From contig NZ_SDIC01000007.1 of the NCBI RefSeq assembly GCF_004116405.1, forward strand, positions 186,001-250,000: a stretch of 64,000 nt of DNA, written 5' to 3'. Numbering within the stretch: the stretch's first letter is position 1; every line of letters begins with the position of its first letter. This document shows, piece after piece, positions 36,141 to 45,332 of this stretch. The position numbers and the translations under genes were made by a program. Under the pieces are notes generated by a model, which saw only the letters and a program-made list of their open reading frames with translations, was not told the DNA's origin and ran no database searches. The DNA is from Halegenticoccus tardaugens (GTDB lineage: Archaea; Halobacteriota; Halobacteria; Halobacteriales; Haloferacaceae).

Positions 36141-37016
36141 ATGCGACTCGTCAGATTCAACGATAATCGGCTCGGTCTGCTGAGTGACGACAGTATCGTC
36201 GACGTCACTGACCGACTCGGCCTTCAGACGAACGACCCACTCAAGGAGTACGCTCGCGAAGACCTTGACGCGAGCACGTACGAGGACGAAGAACCTGACT
36301 ATCGCCGCGAGGAAGTCACAATCGAGTCGCCTGTCCGTCGCCCCGGCAAGGTGATCGCGGCGCCGCTGAATTACGAAAACCACGTCGAGGAGGCACTGGC
36401 CGACAAAGACATCGTCACCGACGAGTGGTTCACCATCGAAGACAAGGGCTACTTTCTCAAGGCTCCCTCGAGCGTCGTTGGTCCGGAAGATGGTATCGAA
36501 CTGCCGTTCAACGACCGCCGTGTCGATCACGAAATCGAACTCGGCTTCGTCATGCGTGAGGACGTAAAGGACATCGAGAGTGACGACGTTTGGGACGCGA
36601 TCCTCGGCTACACGATCCTTCTCGACGTGTCTGTTCGGGGAGATCAGGATCGATCGAATCGCAAATCGTACGACACCTTCACAGTTATTGGGCCGTGCGT
36701 TGCCACACCCGATGAACTCGACGACCCACACGACCTTGAGATGGAACTCCAATTGAATAGTGAGACTCGACAGCAGGAGAACACGGGTGGCATGATTTAC
36801 AGCTGTGCCGATATCGTCGAGTACGCCTCCATCGGAATGACCATCGAAGCCGGCGATGTCGTCACTACCGGGACACCAGAGGGGGTTAGTGCAATAACCG
36901 GTGGCGACACAATCAACGCCACAATCGAAGACATCGGATCAATGACCGTCGAGGTAACTGAACGCGATCTCGAATTTGCGGACGTAGACGTCAAAAAGAG
37001 CCAACAAAGCGACTGA
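36141..37016 (+). CDS. FAH-family hydrolase (fumaryl-/maleylpyruvate hydrolase-like), copy 1
   Basis: A 291-residue fumarylacetoacetate-hydrolase-fold enzyme. Conserved elements are KVIAAPLNYENHVEEAL, YFLKAPSSVVGPEDGIELP, the acidic metal ligands in DHEIELGFVM, the TILLDVSVRGDQDRSNRKSY stretch and TTGTPEGVSAI. In a gentisate pathway such enzymes split maleyl- or fumarylpyruvate to pyruvate plus the C4 diacid. Start 36141 matches the start of the paralogue at 59019-59888. No maleylpyruvate isomerase is adjacent. Bases 37017-37269 downstream hold nothing recognisable. Confidence 0.9.
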   Translation: MRLVRFNDNRLGLLSDDSIVDVTDRLGLQTNDPLKEYAREDLDASTYEDEEPDYRREEVTIESPVRRPGKVIAAPLNYENHVEEALADKDIVTDEWFTIEDKGYFLKAPSSVVGPEDGIELPFNDRRVDHEIELGFVMREDVKDIESDDVWDAILGYTILLDVSVRGDQDRSNRKSYDTFTVIGPCVATPDELDDPHDLEMELQLNSETRQQENTGGMIYSCADIVEYASIGMTIEAGDVVTTGTPEGVSAITGGDTINATIEDIGSMTVEVTERDLEFADVDVKKSQQSD

Positions 37017-37269
37017 TCAATTGAGTACCGTCGAGATATCCGGACACCATCAGCGTTGACGACAATCCAGAGAGAATCGTGAACAAGGGCGTGGGATCAT
37101 TTTCGACGTGTACCCGCTGAAGTGAATTGCTCCACCACCTCTGCTGGTTCTCGGTCGCCAACCGGTCTGTGGTAAACGACTCGTCTACATCTGATTGTCA
37201 ATTATCGCTCTTTCGGCCGGAGAGGGCCGAGCCGAATCGCGCTCCGTCATCTCCTCGCCTCCTTCGGAT

Positions 37270-38817
37270 TCACTCGTCGAAAAATTTGACGAGGATCGTC
37301 TCACGTTCGATGGTTCCGGTGTCAGTTCGTGGAAGCGGTTCGGTTGTTACTTCATACCTCCGCGGGCGTTTGAATTCAGCCAGCTGATCATGGTCTTTGC
37401 AGAATTGATCGAGATCGTCGAGGTCGAAGGTGTTCGAGCCATTGGCGGAGACCACACATGCGACTCGGTGCCCCCACTTTTCGTCCTTGAGCCCTACGAC
37501 AGCAGCCTCTTCAATTCCTTCGTAGGTCTCGAGAACGTCTTCGATTTCCTCCGGATAGATGTTCTCCCCGCCGCTGACGATCATATTGTCGGTTCGTCCG
37601 ACGATGTAGAGGAAGCCCTCGTCATCGACTTCGGCGCAATCGCCCGTTCGAAGCCAGCCGTCGACGTACGTTCGCTCGGTCGCCTCAGGATTATCCACGT
37701 ATCCGTCACTCATACCTGGTCCGCGGGCGATTAGTTCTCCAGCCTCGCCTGGACTAACGATCGCCGTCGGATCGAACGCTTCGTTGGAGTCGGCAATTTC
37801 CACGACTCGTATCTCCCACGTGAATGATTCCTTTCCAATCGTTCCTGTGTGGTTCTCCTGCGTGGATGGATGCGCGAACGTTAAATTTGGGCCGCCCTCG
37901 GTCAACCCATACGTGTTGTATATGCCGTCGGTTAGGTGCCTGGACGCTTTTTGCACGAGCCGATCAGTTACGATCGATCCGCCAGTTCGAACGTACGAAA
38001 GGGTAGTGACGTCGTATTCCTCGATTGCTTGCGTCTCAACCAACCTGTGAAGCTGCGTCGGGACGGCGAGCAGCCCTGTCACGTCGTAGTCCTCCACAAG
38101 TCGAAGCGATTCTCCCGGATCGAAATCAGGCTGTAGAACTAGCGTTGCACCGGCTTGTAAATGGGGAAGAATCCAGGCATCAGTCGTCACCATATGGTAC
38201 CACGGTGTCGTGACGAGTGCCGTGTCTGTCTCGTCAATATTCATCTCCATAATTACCTGAGTACTCCCATACCACATCTGTTTTTGATCGAACAGCACCG
38301 CTTTCGGCGTGCTCGTTGTTCCGCTTGTATAAAACACGCCGTGTTCGTGGTCTGGGTTAGTCTCTACTGGATTGGCGGATGCCTCCGCAACGATCTCCTC
38401 GTATGATTCAACATCGTCTCGATTGATCGCTTTCTCTCCCGCGTGGATGCCGGTGTTGATCTCCGTTCTGTCGAGCACCTCGACTGCCTTCTCAGCGTTC
38501 GCGTCATCGAAGAGTAGCATCTTAGCTTCCGTCGGGCGGAGCATCGACGCGATGGCTCCAGGACTATCGCGGAACGGTAGCTGTACATTCCCCATTCCCC
38601 GCTTCTGGCTCGCGAGCATCGCTTCAATCGCCGTCGAGCCGGTCAACGCGAGCGTCGCAATTCGTCGACTAGCTACTCGTTCGTTCAGTGCGTTCGCGAG
38701 TCGAGTCGTCCGTTCGCCCAGCTCGTCGTACGTCAGTGACCGGCCATCGTAGGTGACGAATGCCGCTTTCGACGGATGACACCGGACTGTTCGTTCAAAC
38801 GCATCAGTGTACTTCAT
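37270..38817 (-). CDS. AMP-forming acyl/aryl-CoA ligase
   Basis: A 515-residue adenylate-forming enzyme. The P-loop motif is YTSGTTSTPKAVLFD, then NTYGLTEGGPN, GWLRTGDCAEVDDEGFLYIV, GRTDNMIVSGGENIYPEEIE and the C-terminal catalytic-Lys region ending PRTDTGTIERETIL. In the last motif Thr-Ile replaces the usual Gly-Lys-(I/L), so the catalytic Lys of adenylation is not at its standard position. Members activate fatty or aromatic acids to CoA esters. Start 38817 (MKYTDAFER) is preferred to 38877. It converges on the FAH gene. Confidence 0.85.
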   Translation of the reverse strand: MKYTDAFERTVRCHPSKAAFVTYDGRSLTYDELGERTTRLANALNERVASRRIATLALTGSTAIEAMLASQKRGMGNVQLPFRDSPGAIASMLRPTEAKMLLFDDANAEKAVEVLDRTEINTGIHAGEKAINRDDVESYEEIVAEASANPVETNPDHEHGVFYTSGTTSTPKAVLFDQKQMWYGSTQVIMEMNIDETDTALVTTPWYHMVTTDAWILPHLQAGATLVLQPDFDPGESLRLVEDYDVTGLLAVPTQLHRLVETQAIEEYDVTTLSYVRTGGSIVTDRLVQKASRHLTDGIYNTYGLTEGGPNLTFAHPSTQENHTGTIGKESFTWEIRVVEIADSNEAFDPTAIVSPGEAGELIARGPGMSDGYVDNPEATERTYVDGWLRTGDCAEVDDEGFLYIVGRTDNMIVSGGENIYPEEIEDVLETYEGIEEAAVVGLKDEKWGHRVACVVSANGSNTFDLDDLDQFCKDHDQLAEFKRPRRYEVTTEPLPRTDTGTIERETILVKFFDE

Positions 38818-39084
38818 CAGTTTGGTTGCCTGAGTGTGTTTCCTGTTACCGAACACATTAATGATTATGGTGCGCATTTCAGCGGTCGATCAACTTACTC
38901 TACCTGAGTTCTCCACCGTGCGTCATGAATCTCTAACTCGCACTTTGGTTACGTACCAAATGGTCAATATGCCGGCCCCTACGTGTGTTCACCCCAATTG
39001 GGCCTTTAGGAGTACGACTATAGACTTGGTGTTAGACCTCCGTACACGGGAATCCGACCGATATATGACGCCTGGCATAAGATG

Positions 39085-39765
39085 ATCGCGCGTGCACGAT
39101 CGTTTGGACCGAGTTCGATCTTACTTCAACAGAGGGATTAGCGGGCTCTGGATTCACATCCAACCCGTTTTTCTTCTCCCAGCGGTAGCAATGTCGTAGT
39201 TCGGTGGGCTCCTTGCAGACGACCTCTCGGTTGCCACAGGTGTCGGACATAGTCTTGCGATCTGTCGCACCGTGTACGTCGCCCATCTCAAGGATGAGTA
39301 CATCGATCACTACATTCGAGGCGAAGACGCTGACAATCCTCTTACTCCTGCCGAGATTCACGTTTCATTATCATCTTAACTGTCACATTCCTCGGCTGTG
39401 TCGGGTTTCTCTGGATAACATCTTGGGTCGTCGCAGCCGTTCTCACCGTCCCGGTTGTCGTGCTCGCTCTCCTCCACGTCCCCTATCCTGATACGACTCC
39501 GGTCACCACGACTATTGATTATCCATTTGGGATCGCCCTTGCGACGATGGGTGGGTATGCAACGCAGACAAGCTCAGTGATCTCGTCCGTCGTAGCGATT
39601 TCACTGTGCCGCCATAGCGACTCCCCTCCCCCTCGGTGCCGTGATGGTCTGACTCGGTCGCGGGTACGGTGCCGACCGTGCTGTCTCGTTGTTCATCAAA
39701 GTGACCTATGCGTTCGGCGTCGTGCTGTTTCTCGCGGTACGTCCCGGCCTTCTCTGCTGAGTGAA
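39085..39765 (+). pseudogene. Decayed polytopic membrane protein, possibly UbiA-like
   Basis: Forward-strand fragments in several frames line up as one broken gene: GISGLWIHIQPVFLLPAVAM, then VGHSLAICRTVYVAHLKDEY, IDHYIRGEDADNP, PYPDTTPVTTTIDYPFGIAL, and finally SLFIKVTYAFGVVLFLAVRP before a stop. The arrangement recalls haloarchaeal UbiA-family prenyltransferase-like proteins, but I could not confirm the substrate-binding Asp motifs. At least two stops and a frameshift interrupt it. Confidence 0.5.
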
Positions 39766-40577
39766 GAAGTCGAGTTACGGGCTAGCCGTCGACGAGTTGA
39801 AGTTCGAAAACAGTTATAGCTTCAAGCAACTCGTTCACCTCGTCTTCAAGTGAAGAATCGGTGCCCAAACCGATACTGCTCGGCTTCCCTGGAACCGTAT
39901 CGATTTTGTTCGAGACTGACGAGTGTATGTGTAGTGAATTTTGACCAACCCGAGTCGGTCGGTGAATCCGATCGCTCCGAGTTGACTGGTTTCCATTTCT
40001 AATTCGACAACAGCGAACAGAGTGCTATCCGATTTAATGGAATGATCATCAAGCTAGTCTATTTTCTTGATGACATCATACTACGGCTAGTCGTACGGTA
40101 TTTTCCACTATTTCGAGTATGATTCTTAATTGAGGAGATCTTGGTGTTCGCTGTTAGAGAACGTTATTGGAGGGCCGGGAAATGAAAATCATCTTTGCGT
40201 GCGAATCATTACAAACATACGCTTGTGAAGCGAGTGCGACACCTAGCCATGGTCATCTGGGTCTATATAATAATGAGTTGATAAGAATCAACGAGAAGAT
40301 CGCAGGCTGTCGTTCCGCCACAGCGAACGCACGTGGGGCCCTCATGTGACAGAACTCCGCATGTGTCTTTATGCTGTGGATCGAACAGGTATTAAATAAT
40401 CACCAAATGGAAGTACGACTCAGTATCTGTAAATTGAGTGGGAGAGATGGTATTTACGGCTGTCGACGAAGGTCTGTGGACGTGGCTTGGCGTGGCGGAG
40501 AAACAATATTCCATCCTAAATAATGTGTCCCTCAAACCTTACAAGTCCTTGTTTGTACCCCCGTTGGTCATTTCAGT
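39766..40577. other. Intergenic region, no gene recognised
   Basis: About 800 bp of mixed composition. Short open frames at 40167-40349 and 40447-40701 have no recognisable content; the second is the opposite strand of the ATP-grasp remnant that follows. Confidence 0.45.
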
Positions 40578-41110
40578 TAACTTCCACGCTGAGGACGATG
40601 AGAGCGTCAAGTGCCAAGGTGTCTTCTGTGGTAACCAACACCAGGTCCACGTCAATTTCTGTGATAGCGTAGTACTCGACGACGAAGTTATTACCGTCTA
40701 GATAACATCGGCCAGCGCCGATTTGTTGGCTGGTTCACCGCCGCGATAGCCTCCGAGAAGCTTGCCGCAGTCAATTCGTTGATGGCCGAACGGGCCTCCA
40801 CGTAATCGATTGACGCGAGTAACCGACTCGTGTCCTTGTACACTTCGGTGAACACGCCACCCAGTCCGACCAAGACGACCGGTCGGAATGAGGGATCGCG
40901 CAGTCCGCCGAATTTCTCGTCGATGGTGCACGGTGGCCCCAAGAAGGGTATCGTCATCACGGGCTTTGATTCCAGCATGAAACATACGGGAATCAAAATG
41001 TCATCGACTCTCTACTACGAAGTCAAACGACGAACCGGCCAGTTCGCAACTGACTGCCGGCGCGTTGAGCCAGCAATCGCCGAAACAGGGCTACTCGCAC
41101 AAACCTTCTG
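40578..41110 (-). pseudogene. Decayed ATP-grasp (ADP-forming CoA ligase beta) fragment
   Basis: On the minus strand, pieces in different frames read PSFRPVVLVGLGGVFTEVYK, then LLGGYRGGEPANKSALADVI, then ITEIDVDLVLVTTEDTLALD. In order these are the C-terminal half of the ATP-grasp beta domain of ADP-forming acyl-CoA synthetases. Frameshifts and lack of an N-terminus make it non-functional. It may be a lost partner of a CoA-binding alpha subunit such as the one at 17837-19171. Confidence 0.75.
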
Positions 41111-41325
41111 CTAAAATCAGTCAATTCGAACAGCGTCACCATATTGGAATTTCCTGATATAAACGTTAATTTCTTTAGAGACGGTTAATGGGACGACGAT
41201 CAACATGACGTGAGAGAATTTCAGAGCACACGAGAAGCCCCTCATTGTTGCAGAAAAATAGCCTGATAAGCTACCACTATCATTCGTTACACCACTTATA
41301 TATAAAATATTATATTATTAATATA

Positions 41326-42396
41326 TTAAAGGTGGTCAAGAATCTGGTTGGTTGTATTACTCGAGTCGCTCCTGTTGTCGACACTTCGTTGTTTGACTTC
41401 TTTGTTCCATGTGGTCTCCGGACGACTTTGCAATACGAAGAACTGTTTGTCATTGCCCTGTTCTTCAATGGCCCACTCAATGTCCTGCGGTTCGCCGTAA
41501 TGCTGCTCGATCATCTTCGCTAAGTCGGTCAATTTGATCAGTTCATCGGCCGTCACAGATGGAACGTCGCGTTTATCATCAGCAATTTTGACTTCTTCGG
41601 TACCGGCATCCGTGGGAACCGTCATGACGTCTTTATTCGGAATGTTCCGATCAACAATTTTGTAAACAGGCTTATCCACGAGGAAACTATCCGGGGTAAC
41701 GATTCCGCTTACGACAGCTTCACCCAGCCCCCAATTCGATTCGATCCGAACTTTCGATCGATCACCGTTCGAGGGATTAACGGTGAACATCACGCCTGAC
41801 GATCGGGCATCAACCATTTTCTGAATCCCGACGCTGATGAGCACTTCATCTCGGTTAAACCCCTGCTTCTCACGGTAGGTGATCGCTCGCGCAGTGAACA
41901 GACTCGCCATACATTCTTTTGTTCGCTGTGTGACTGCCTCGAAATCAGTCACATTGAGGTAGGTGTCCTGTTGCCCAGCGAAACTCGCGTCAGGTAAGTC
42001 CTCCGCCGTTGCTGATGATCGGACAGCCACTTGCAAGTCATTTGCTCCTGTCTTTGCCTGTAGTTGTTCCCATGATGACTTGAGCTCCCTAGCGAGGAAC
42101 GGGGGGAATGAGGTGTTTTCAATGTACTCGCGGATATCGCTGCTTGCGGCTGCAACAGCGGTGTCATCGTCGATATCGACTTCGGATATCCGGTCAGTAA
42201 TGTATTCATCGAGTGACTGCCTTTCGAGGAAGGTTTCGTAGAAGTCCGTGGTGACAGCGAATCCTGGCGGAACTTGGACATCATCACCAGCCTCCATCAG
42301 TTCGCCAAGCGAGGCATTCTTCCCACCGACAAGCCCAATATTCGCTTTCTTGCACTTTTCCGACTCGAAATTCAGGGTGTATGTTGGATCAGCCAT
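41326..42396 (-). CDS. PEP-synthase-like ATP-binding subunit (PpsB-type, phenylphosphate synthase-like)
   Basis: A 356-residue protein equal to the N-terminal PEP/pyruvate-binding ATP-grasp domain of PEP synthase (GLVGGKNASLGELMEAGDD, VAVRSSATAEDLPDASFAGQ, SGVMFTVNPSNGD, GLGEAVVSGIVTPDSFLVD, IEWAIEEQGNDKQFFVLQSR). It stops after that domain, so the phosphohistidine and substrate domains must be supplied by the gene 32 bp upstream. This 40-kDa plus 70-kDa split is the layout of phenylphosphate synthase of Thauera, which uses ATP to phosphorylate phenol. Other dikinase-like phosphotransferases share the domains, so the phenol assignment is an inference. Confidence 0.85.
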   Translation of the reverse strand: MADPTYTLNFESEKCKKANIGLVGGKNASLGELMEAGDDVQVPPGFAVTTDFYETFLERQSLDEYITDRISEVDIDDDTAVAAASSDIREYIENTSFPPFLARELKSSWEQLQAKTGANDLQVAVRSSATAEDLPDASFAGQQDTYLNVTDFEAVTQRTKECMASLFTARAITYREKQGFNRDEVLISVGIQKMVDARSSGVMFTVNPSNGDRSKVRIESNWGLGEAVVSGIVTPDSFLVDKPVYKIVDRNIPNKDVMTVPTDAGTEEVKIADDKRDVPSVTADELIKLTDLAKMIEQHYGEPQDIEWAIEEQGNDKQFFVLQSRPETTWNKEVKQRSVDNRSDSSNTTNQILDHL

Positions 42397-42428
42397 TGTG
42401 AATTGTTGCTCTTGATTCGTTATAATAG

Positions 42429-44300
42429 TTATTCTGTCTTCTCAAGGATCTCAACGCTCCCCTTGTTGCCATCTACGCGGATTCGATCACCGGTCTGGAG
42501 GCGGGACGTCGCCGTCCCAGCCCCTGTGACAGCCGGCAAACCGTACTCGCGACAGACGATAGCAGTGTGACTCGTCGCACCACCATTATCCGTGACGGCC
42601 CCGGCTACCTTAGAAAACACCGGTGTCCAATCCGGATTCGTGAGGGGAGAGACGAGTATTTCGTCGCGCTCCACCTTGTTTAGGTCACTCCCCGATGTGA
42701 CTACTCGTGCTTTCCCTTCGGCTATGCCAGACGAGGACGCAAAGCCGCTCATCTTATTGCTGTCTTCCTCCTGCGTAGAGCCGAGCCAGTTCTGGACAGT
42801 TTCAGTCGTAATGCCCCAGAGCATAATCACCATCGGATCCGTGACCTCTTCGGGCGGATCGCCAATCGCCGGGGGTGGCGACCATTCTTCGGCCGCACCA
42901 AGGATGCGTTTTCGTTTGTCTGCATCCTCTTTCCAGTAGTTTGGGATGTGTGCGCCTTTTCCCTGGGACCAGACGCGAGCGAGGTCTGCGAGGAGTTCCG
43001 GCACCTCGTTTCGCCCGAATAGCGTAATATCACGGGGTTCATCGAGTATGCCGTGATTGACTAAGAGTTCGCCGAACTCATCGAGCTTCTGGAAAATAAT
43101 CGTATGGAGCCAGTTTTCAATCCAGAACTGGTGATCCTCAGCATGGTTGTAGACCTTTAACACGAGTTGATGGGCCTGATCGAACTGAGGGCGTTCATCA
43201 TCGGTGAGATAGCTCCGATATTCGTCGACGACCTCCTCGCGCCCTTCCTGAAGGGCCTTGATGTCACGCCGGATTTCTTCACCCTCTTGGAGTGCAGTCA
43301 CCTTCTCGTGAAGGTGTTCGAAGGGCTGTTCGAGCGTATCGAGCCACGACCCTTCCGCACTGTGATAGCCTCTGCTAACAGTGATGTGGAACCACGGGTC
43401 TTTCACATCCTCAAAGGCTTCGCGGAACTCACGACCTGCTTCAGTTTCCTCGAGACGAGCAATTTTCTCGTCGGGGGTTCCATCTGAAGCCAAGATTTCC
43501 GGAACCTCGTCACCTAACTCCACTGCCTGTTGAGCGAGATCATTTAAAACCTTGTCAGCAAAGAACAGGTCCGTTTCGAGGCCCGTAACCATCTCTCCGA
43601 TGGCGTTGTCGCTGATATCCGGGAAGAGATCATCGCAAGTCTGCTTAAAGGAGAGATACGCCAGATAAACCAGATTAAGGTACTCGAAGTGGCGCTGCCA
43701 TCCCCGGAGCGTCAGCTCCTGTAACCGATTGTAAGCGCTCTGTACATTGACCGACTCGGGATAGAGGCCCTTTGCTTCGAAGACTACTTCGTCAGGAGCG
43801 TATTCGGGAAGTTGCTCCGGGACCTCGAGATCGCGAATCTCTTGACCGATTTCTTTGACTGCGGGAAGCCACTCGTCCTCATAGAGTTTGTCGAAGTTCT
43901 CATAGACGAATCCACTTCGGTCGCTAAATACAGAGCCACGTTCTTCGAGTAACTCTGGATCCGTGCATGGTACTGGTGAGGCATATGAGTAACCGCCGAT
44001 GATTCGCAGATCTATACCCATCGCTGGTGGAACTGCAAATACACGACTCTGTGCTTGGGAGAGTTGCATCACGATAGATTCGACACAAAGCGTGATATCC
44101 CAGGGACGGAGTGGCGTCGGACTATCCTTCTGATCCCAGAACCAGAATCGGTCCTTTTCTAACTCCGTTCGACCTGGTGACTCTCCAAATCGAAAGTAGC
44201 GGGGGTACATTTCCTCCCAGCCCTCACATTCCTCGGGTACCTCGACTTCGTCTGGCAATGGAAACCTATCTACTGGTTCTGAATTGCTTTCCTCTATCAT
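42429..44300 (-). CDS. PEP-utilising phosphohistidine subunit (PpsA-type, phenylphosphate synthase-like)
   Basis: A 623-residue protein. The last 90 residues form the PEP-utilising mobile domain with the phosphorylated His (GAVTDNGGATSHTAIVCREY; His at about residue 578). Residues 1-500 are mostly helical and unlike PEP synthase (ESPGRTELEKDRFWFWDQKD, LRGWQRHFEYLNLVYLAYLS), resembling the large subunit of phenylphosphate synthase and related phosphotransferases. It lacks an ATP-grasp domain; the next gene supplies it. The ATG at 44300 is used; a GTG at 44315 is possible. A TATA-rich stretch (44329-44350) lies upstream. A divergent Nudix gene follows. Confidence 0.82.
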   Translation of the reverse strand: MIEESNSEPVDRFPLPDEVEVPEECEGWEEMYPRYFRFGESPGRTELEKDRFWFWDQKDSPTPLRPWDITLCVESIVMQLSQAQSRVFAVPPAMGIDLRIIGGYSYASPVPCTDPELLEERGSVFSDRSGFVYENFDKLYEDEWLPAVKEIGQEIRDLEVPEQLPEYAPDEVVFEAKGLYPESVNVQSAYNRLQELTLRGWQRHFEYLNLVYLAYLSFKQTCDDLFPDISDNAIGEMVTGLETDLFFADKVLNDLAQQAVELGDEVPEILASDGTPDEKIARLEETEAGREFREAFEDVKDPWFHITVSRGYHSAEGSWLDTLEQPFEHLHEKVTALQEGEEIRRDIKALQEGREEVVDEYRSYLTDDERPQFDQAHQLVLKVYNHAEDHQFWIENWLHTIIFQKLDEFGELLVNHGILDEPRDITLFGRNEVPELLADLARVWSQGKGAHIPNYWKEDADKRKRILGAAEEWSPPPAIGDPPEEVTDPMVIMLWGITTETVQNWLGSTQEEDSNKMSGFASSSGIAEGKARVVTSGSDLNKVERDEILVSPLTNPDWTPVFSKVAGAVTDNGGATSHTAIVCREYGLPAVTGAGTATSRLQTGDRIRVDGNKGSVEILEKTE

Positions 44301-44420
44301 GGTTGGCTCTAACACCTTACACGGTAACCCTCACTATATCATATTATATCTTTGGGTTTTCGTAGTACAATAGCTGACAGTTCGCGTCACTATTTTGTAC
44401 GAGATATCCGAATCGTCAGT

Positions 44421-44852
44421 ATGTACACTTTGGTTGCCTCGGTCGTGGCACGTACCACTAACGATGTCCTCCTCGTCAAGGAAGGGAAAGAAGAAGTACA
44501 GGGTACTTGGAACCTACCGGGCGGACGGGTGGAAGAAGATGAAGACCCGTCCGAAACAGCAGTACGAGAGGTCAAAGAAGAGGTGGGCGTCAGCGTAGAT
44601 CTGGTCGGAGTTGTTGGCATATATCTTGGACAGGATGCGTTCGTCGATGGGCCGTTTCTATCGATAACGTACCTGGGACAGTTATCCGGAAAACCACGGG
44701 CGATTTCAACCGACACTGTTGAAGCTGTAGAGTGGGTTAACCAGCAACGTCTCAACGAATTAGAGCTGCGCTCACCATACGTATCGCGTGCAATCTACGA
44801 TGCCAACGAAAAGACGTTCTCGAAGGATATCATCCAGTTCATTATAGAGTAG
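44421..44852 (+). CDS. Nudix hydrolase
   Basis: A 143-residue Nudix-fold protein with a complete box: G-x5-E-x7-REVKEEVGV within GGRVEEDEDPSETAVREVKE. Nudix enzymes cleave nucleoside diphosphate derivatives using Mg2+ bound by the box glutamates. The substrate cannot be read. It is divergent from the phosphohistidine subunit (120 bp between starts) and convergent with the dioxygenase operon. Confidence 0.88.
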   Translation: MYTLVASVVARTTNDVLLVKEGKEEVQGTWNLPGGRVEEDEDPSETAVREVKEEVGVSVDLVGVVGIYLGQDAFVDGPFLSITYLGQLSGKPRAISTDTVEAVEWVNQQRLNELELRSPYVSRAIYDANEKTFSKDIIQFIIE

Positions 44853-44864
44853 GAGATGTTCTAT

Positions 44865-45332
44865 TTAGTGATCGTGCGGTCCATGAGGTGTTTCCAAAAA
44901 CTCAGAAAAGAGGTCGGTCTTACACGTTGTGAGCTCGCGGAGCATCGCTGGATACAATCGAAGCTCGGTTCTTTTCACAGGTGCACGTACGACGAGTGCG
45001 TCGCCGTTCGACGTCGTTATCTTCGAGACCACGACGTCAGCGTATTCGTTGTTGATCTCGAACGATCCAATGGTAGATTGAGATTCACTTCCATCATCCC
45101 ACTCAGGAGGCGGACTACAGCCGAGCCGATCCACTAAGTCCACCTCCGTTTGCCAAGAGAGGCTTTCGAGGCCGAGTGCATCAACTCGAATTCGAGTCGA
45201 TGACTCCGGTGTGCCGCTGTCTGATGCAATCTCGACGAGTTGACCTCGGGGCGTCAGTAGCTTCCGGACGGTAGCCGAGTGAGACCCTGCGACTATGTCG
45301 AATTCTTCCACAGTAGAGGTTTGTGAGCTCAT
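44865..45332 (-). CDS. Unknown protein coupled to the ring-hydroxylating dioxygenase
   Basis: A 155-residue protein with no family I recognise. It is predicted soluble and mixed alpha/beta (TVRKLLTPRGQLVEIASDSG, TRIRVDALGLESLSWQTEVD, DALVVRAPVKRTELRLYPAM). Its ATG overlaps the TGA of the dioxygenase beta gene by four bases (ATGA), so the two are translated together, which argues for a role with the oxygenase: assembly factor, electron-transfer adaptor or regulator. It lacks Cys and His clusters for Fe-S binding. Confidence 0.75.
   Translation of the reverse strand: MSSQTSTVEEFDIVAGSHSATVRKLLTPRGQLVEIASDSGTPESSTRIRVDALGLESLSWQTEVDLVDRLGCSPPPEWDDGSESQSTIGSFEINNEYADVVVSKITTSNGDALVVRAPVKRTELRLYPAMLRELTTCKTDLFSEFLETPHGPHDH

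Noticed and set aside
40447..40701. Short plus-strand open frame in the graveyard
   Set aside because: The opposite strand carries the recognisable ATP-grasp tail ITEIDVDLVLV; the plus frame is a shadow.
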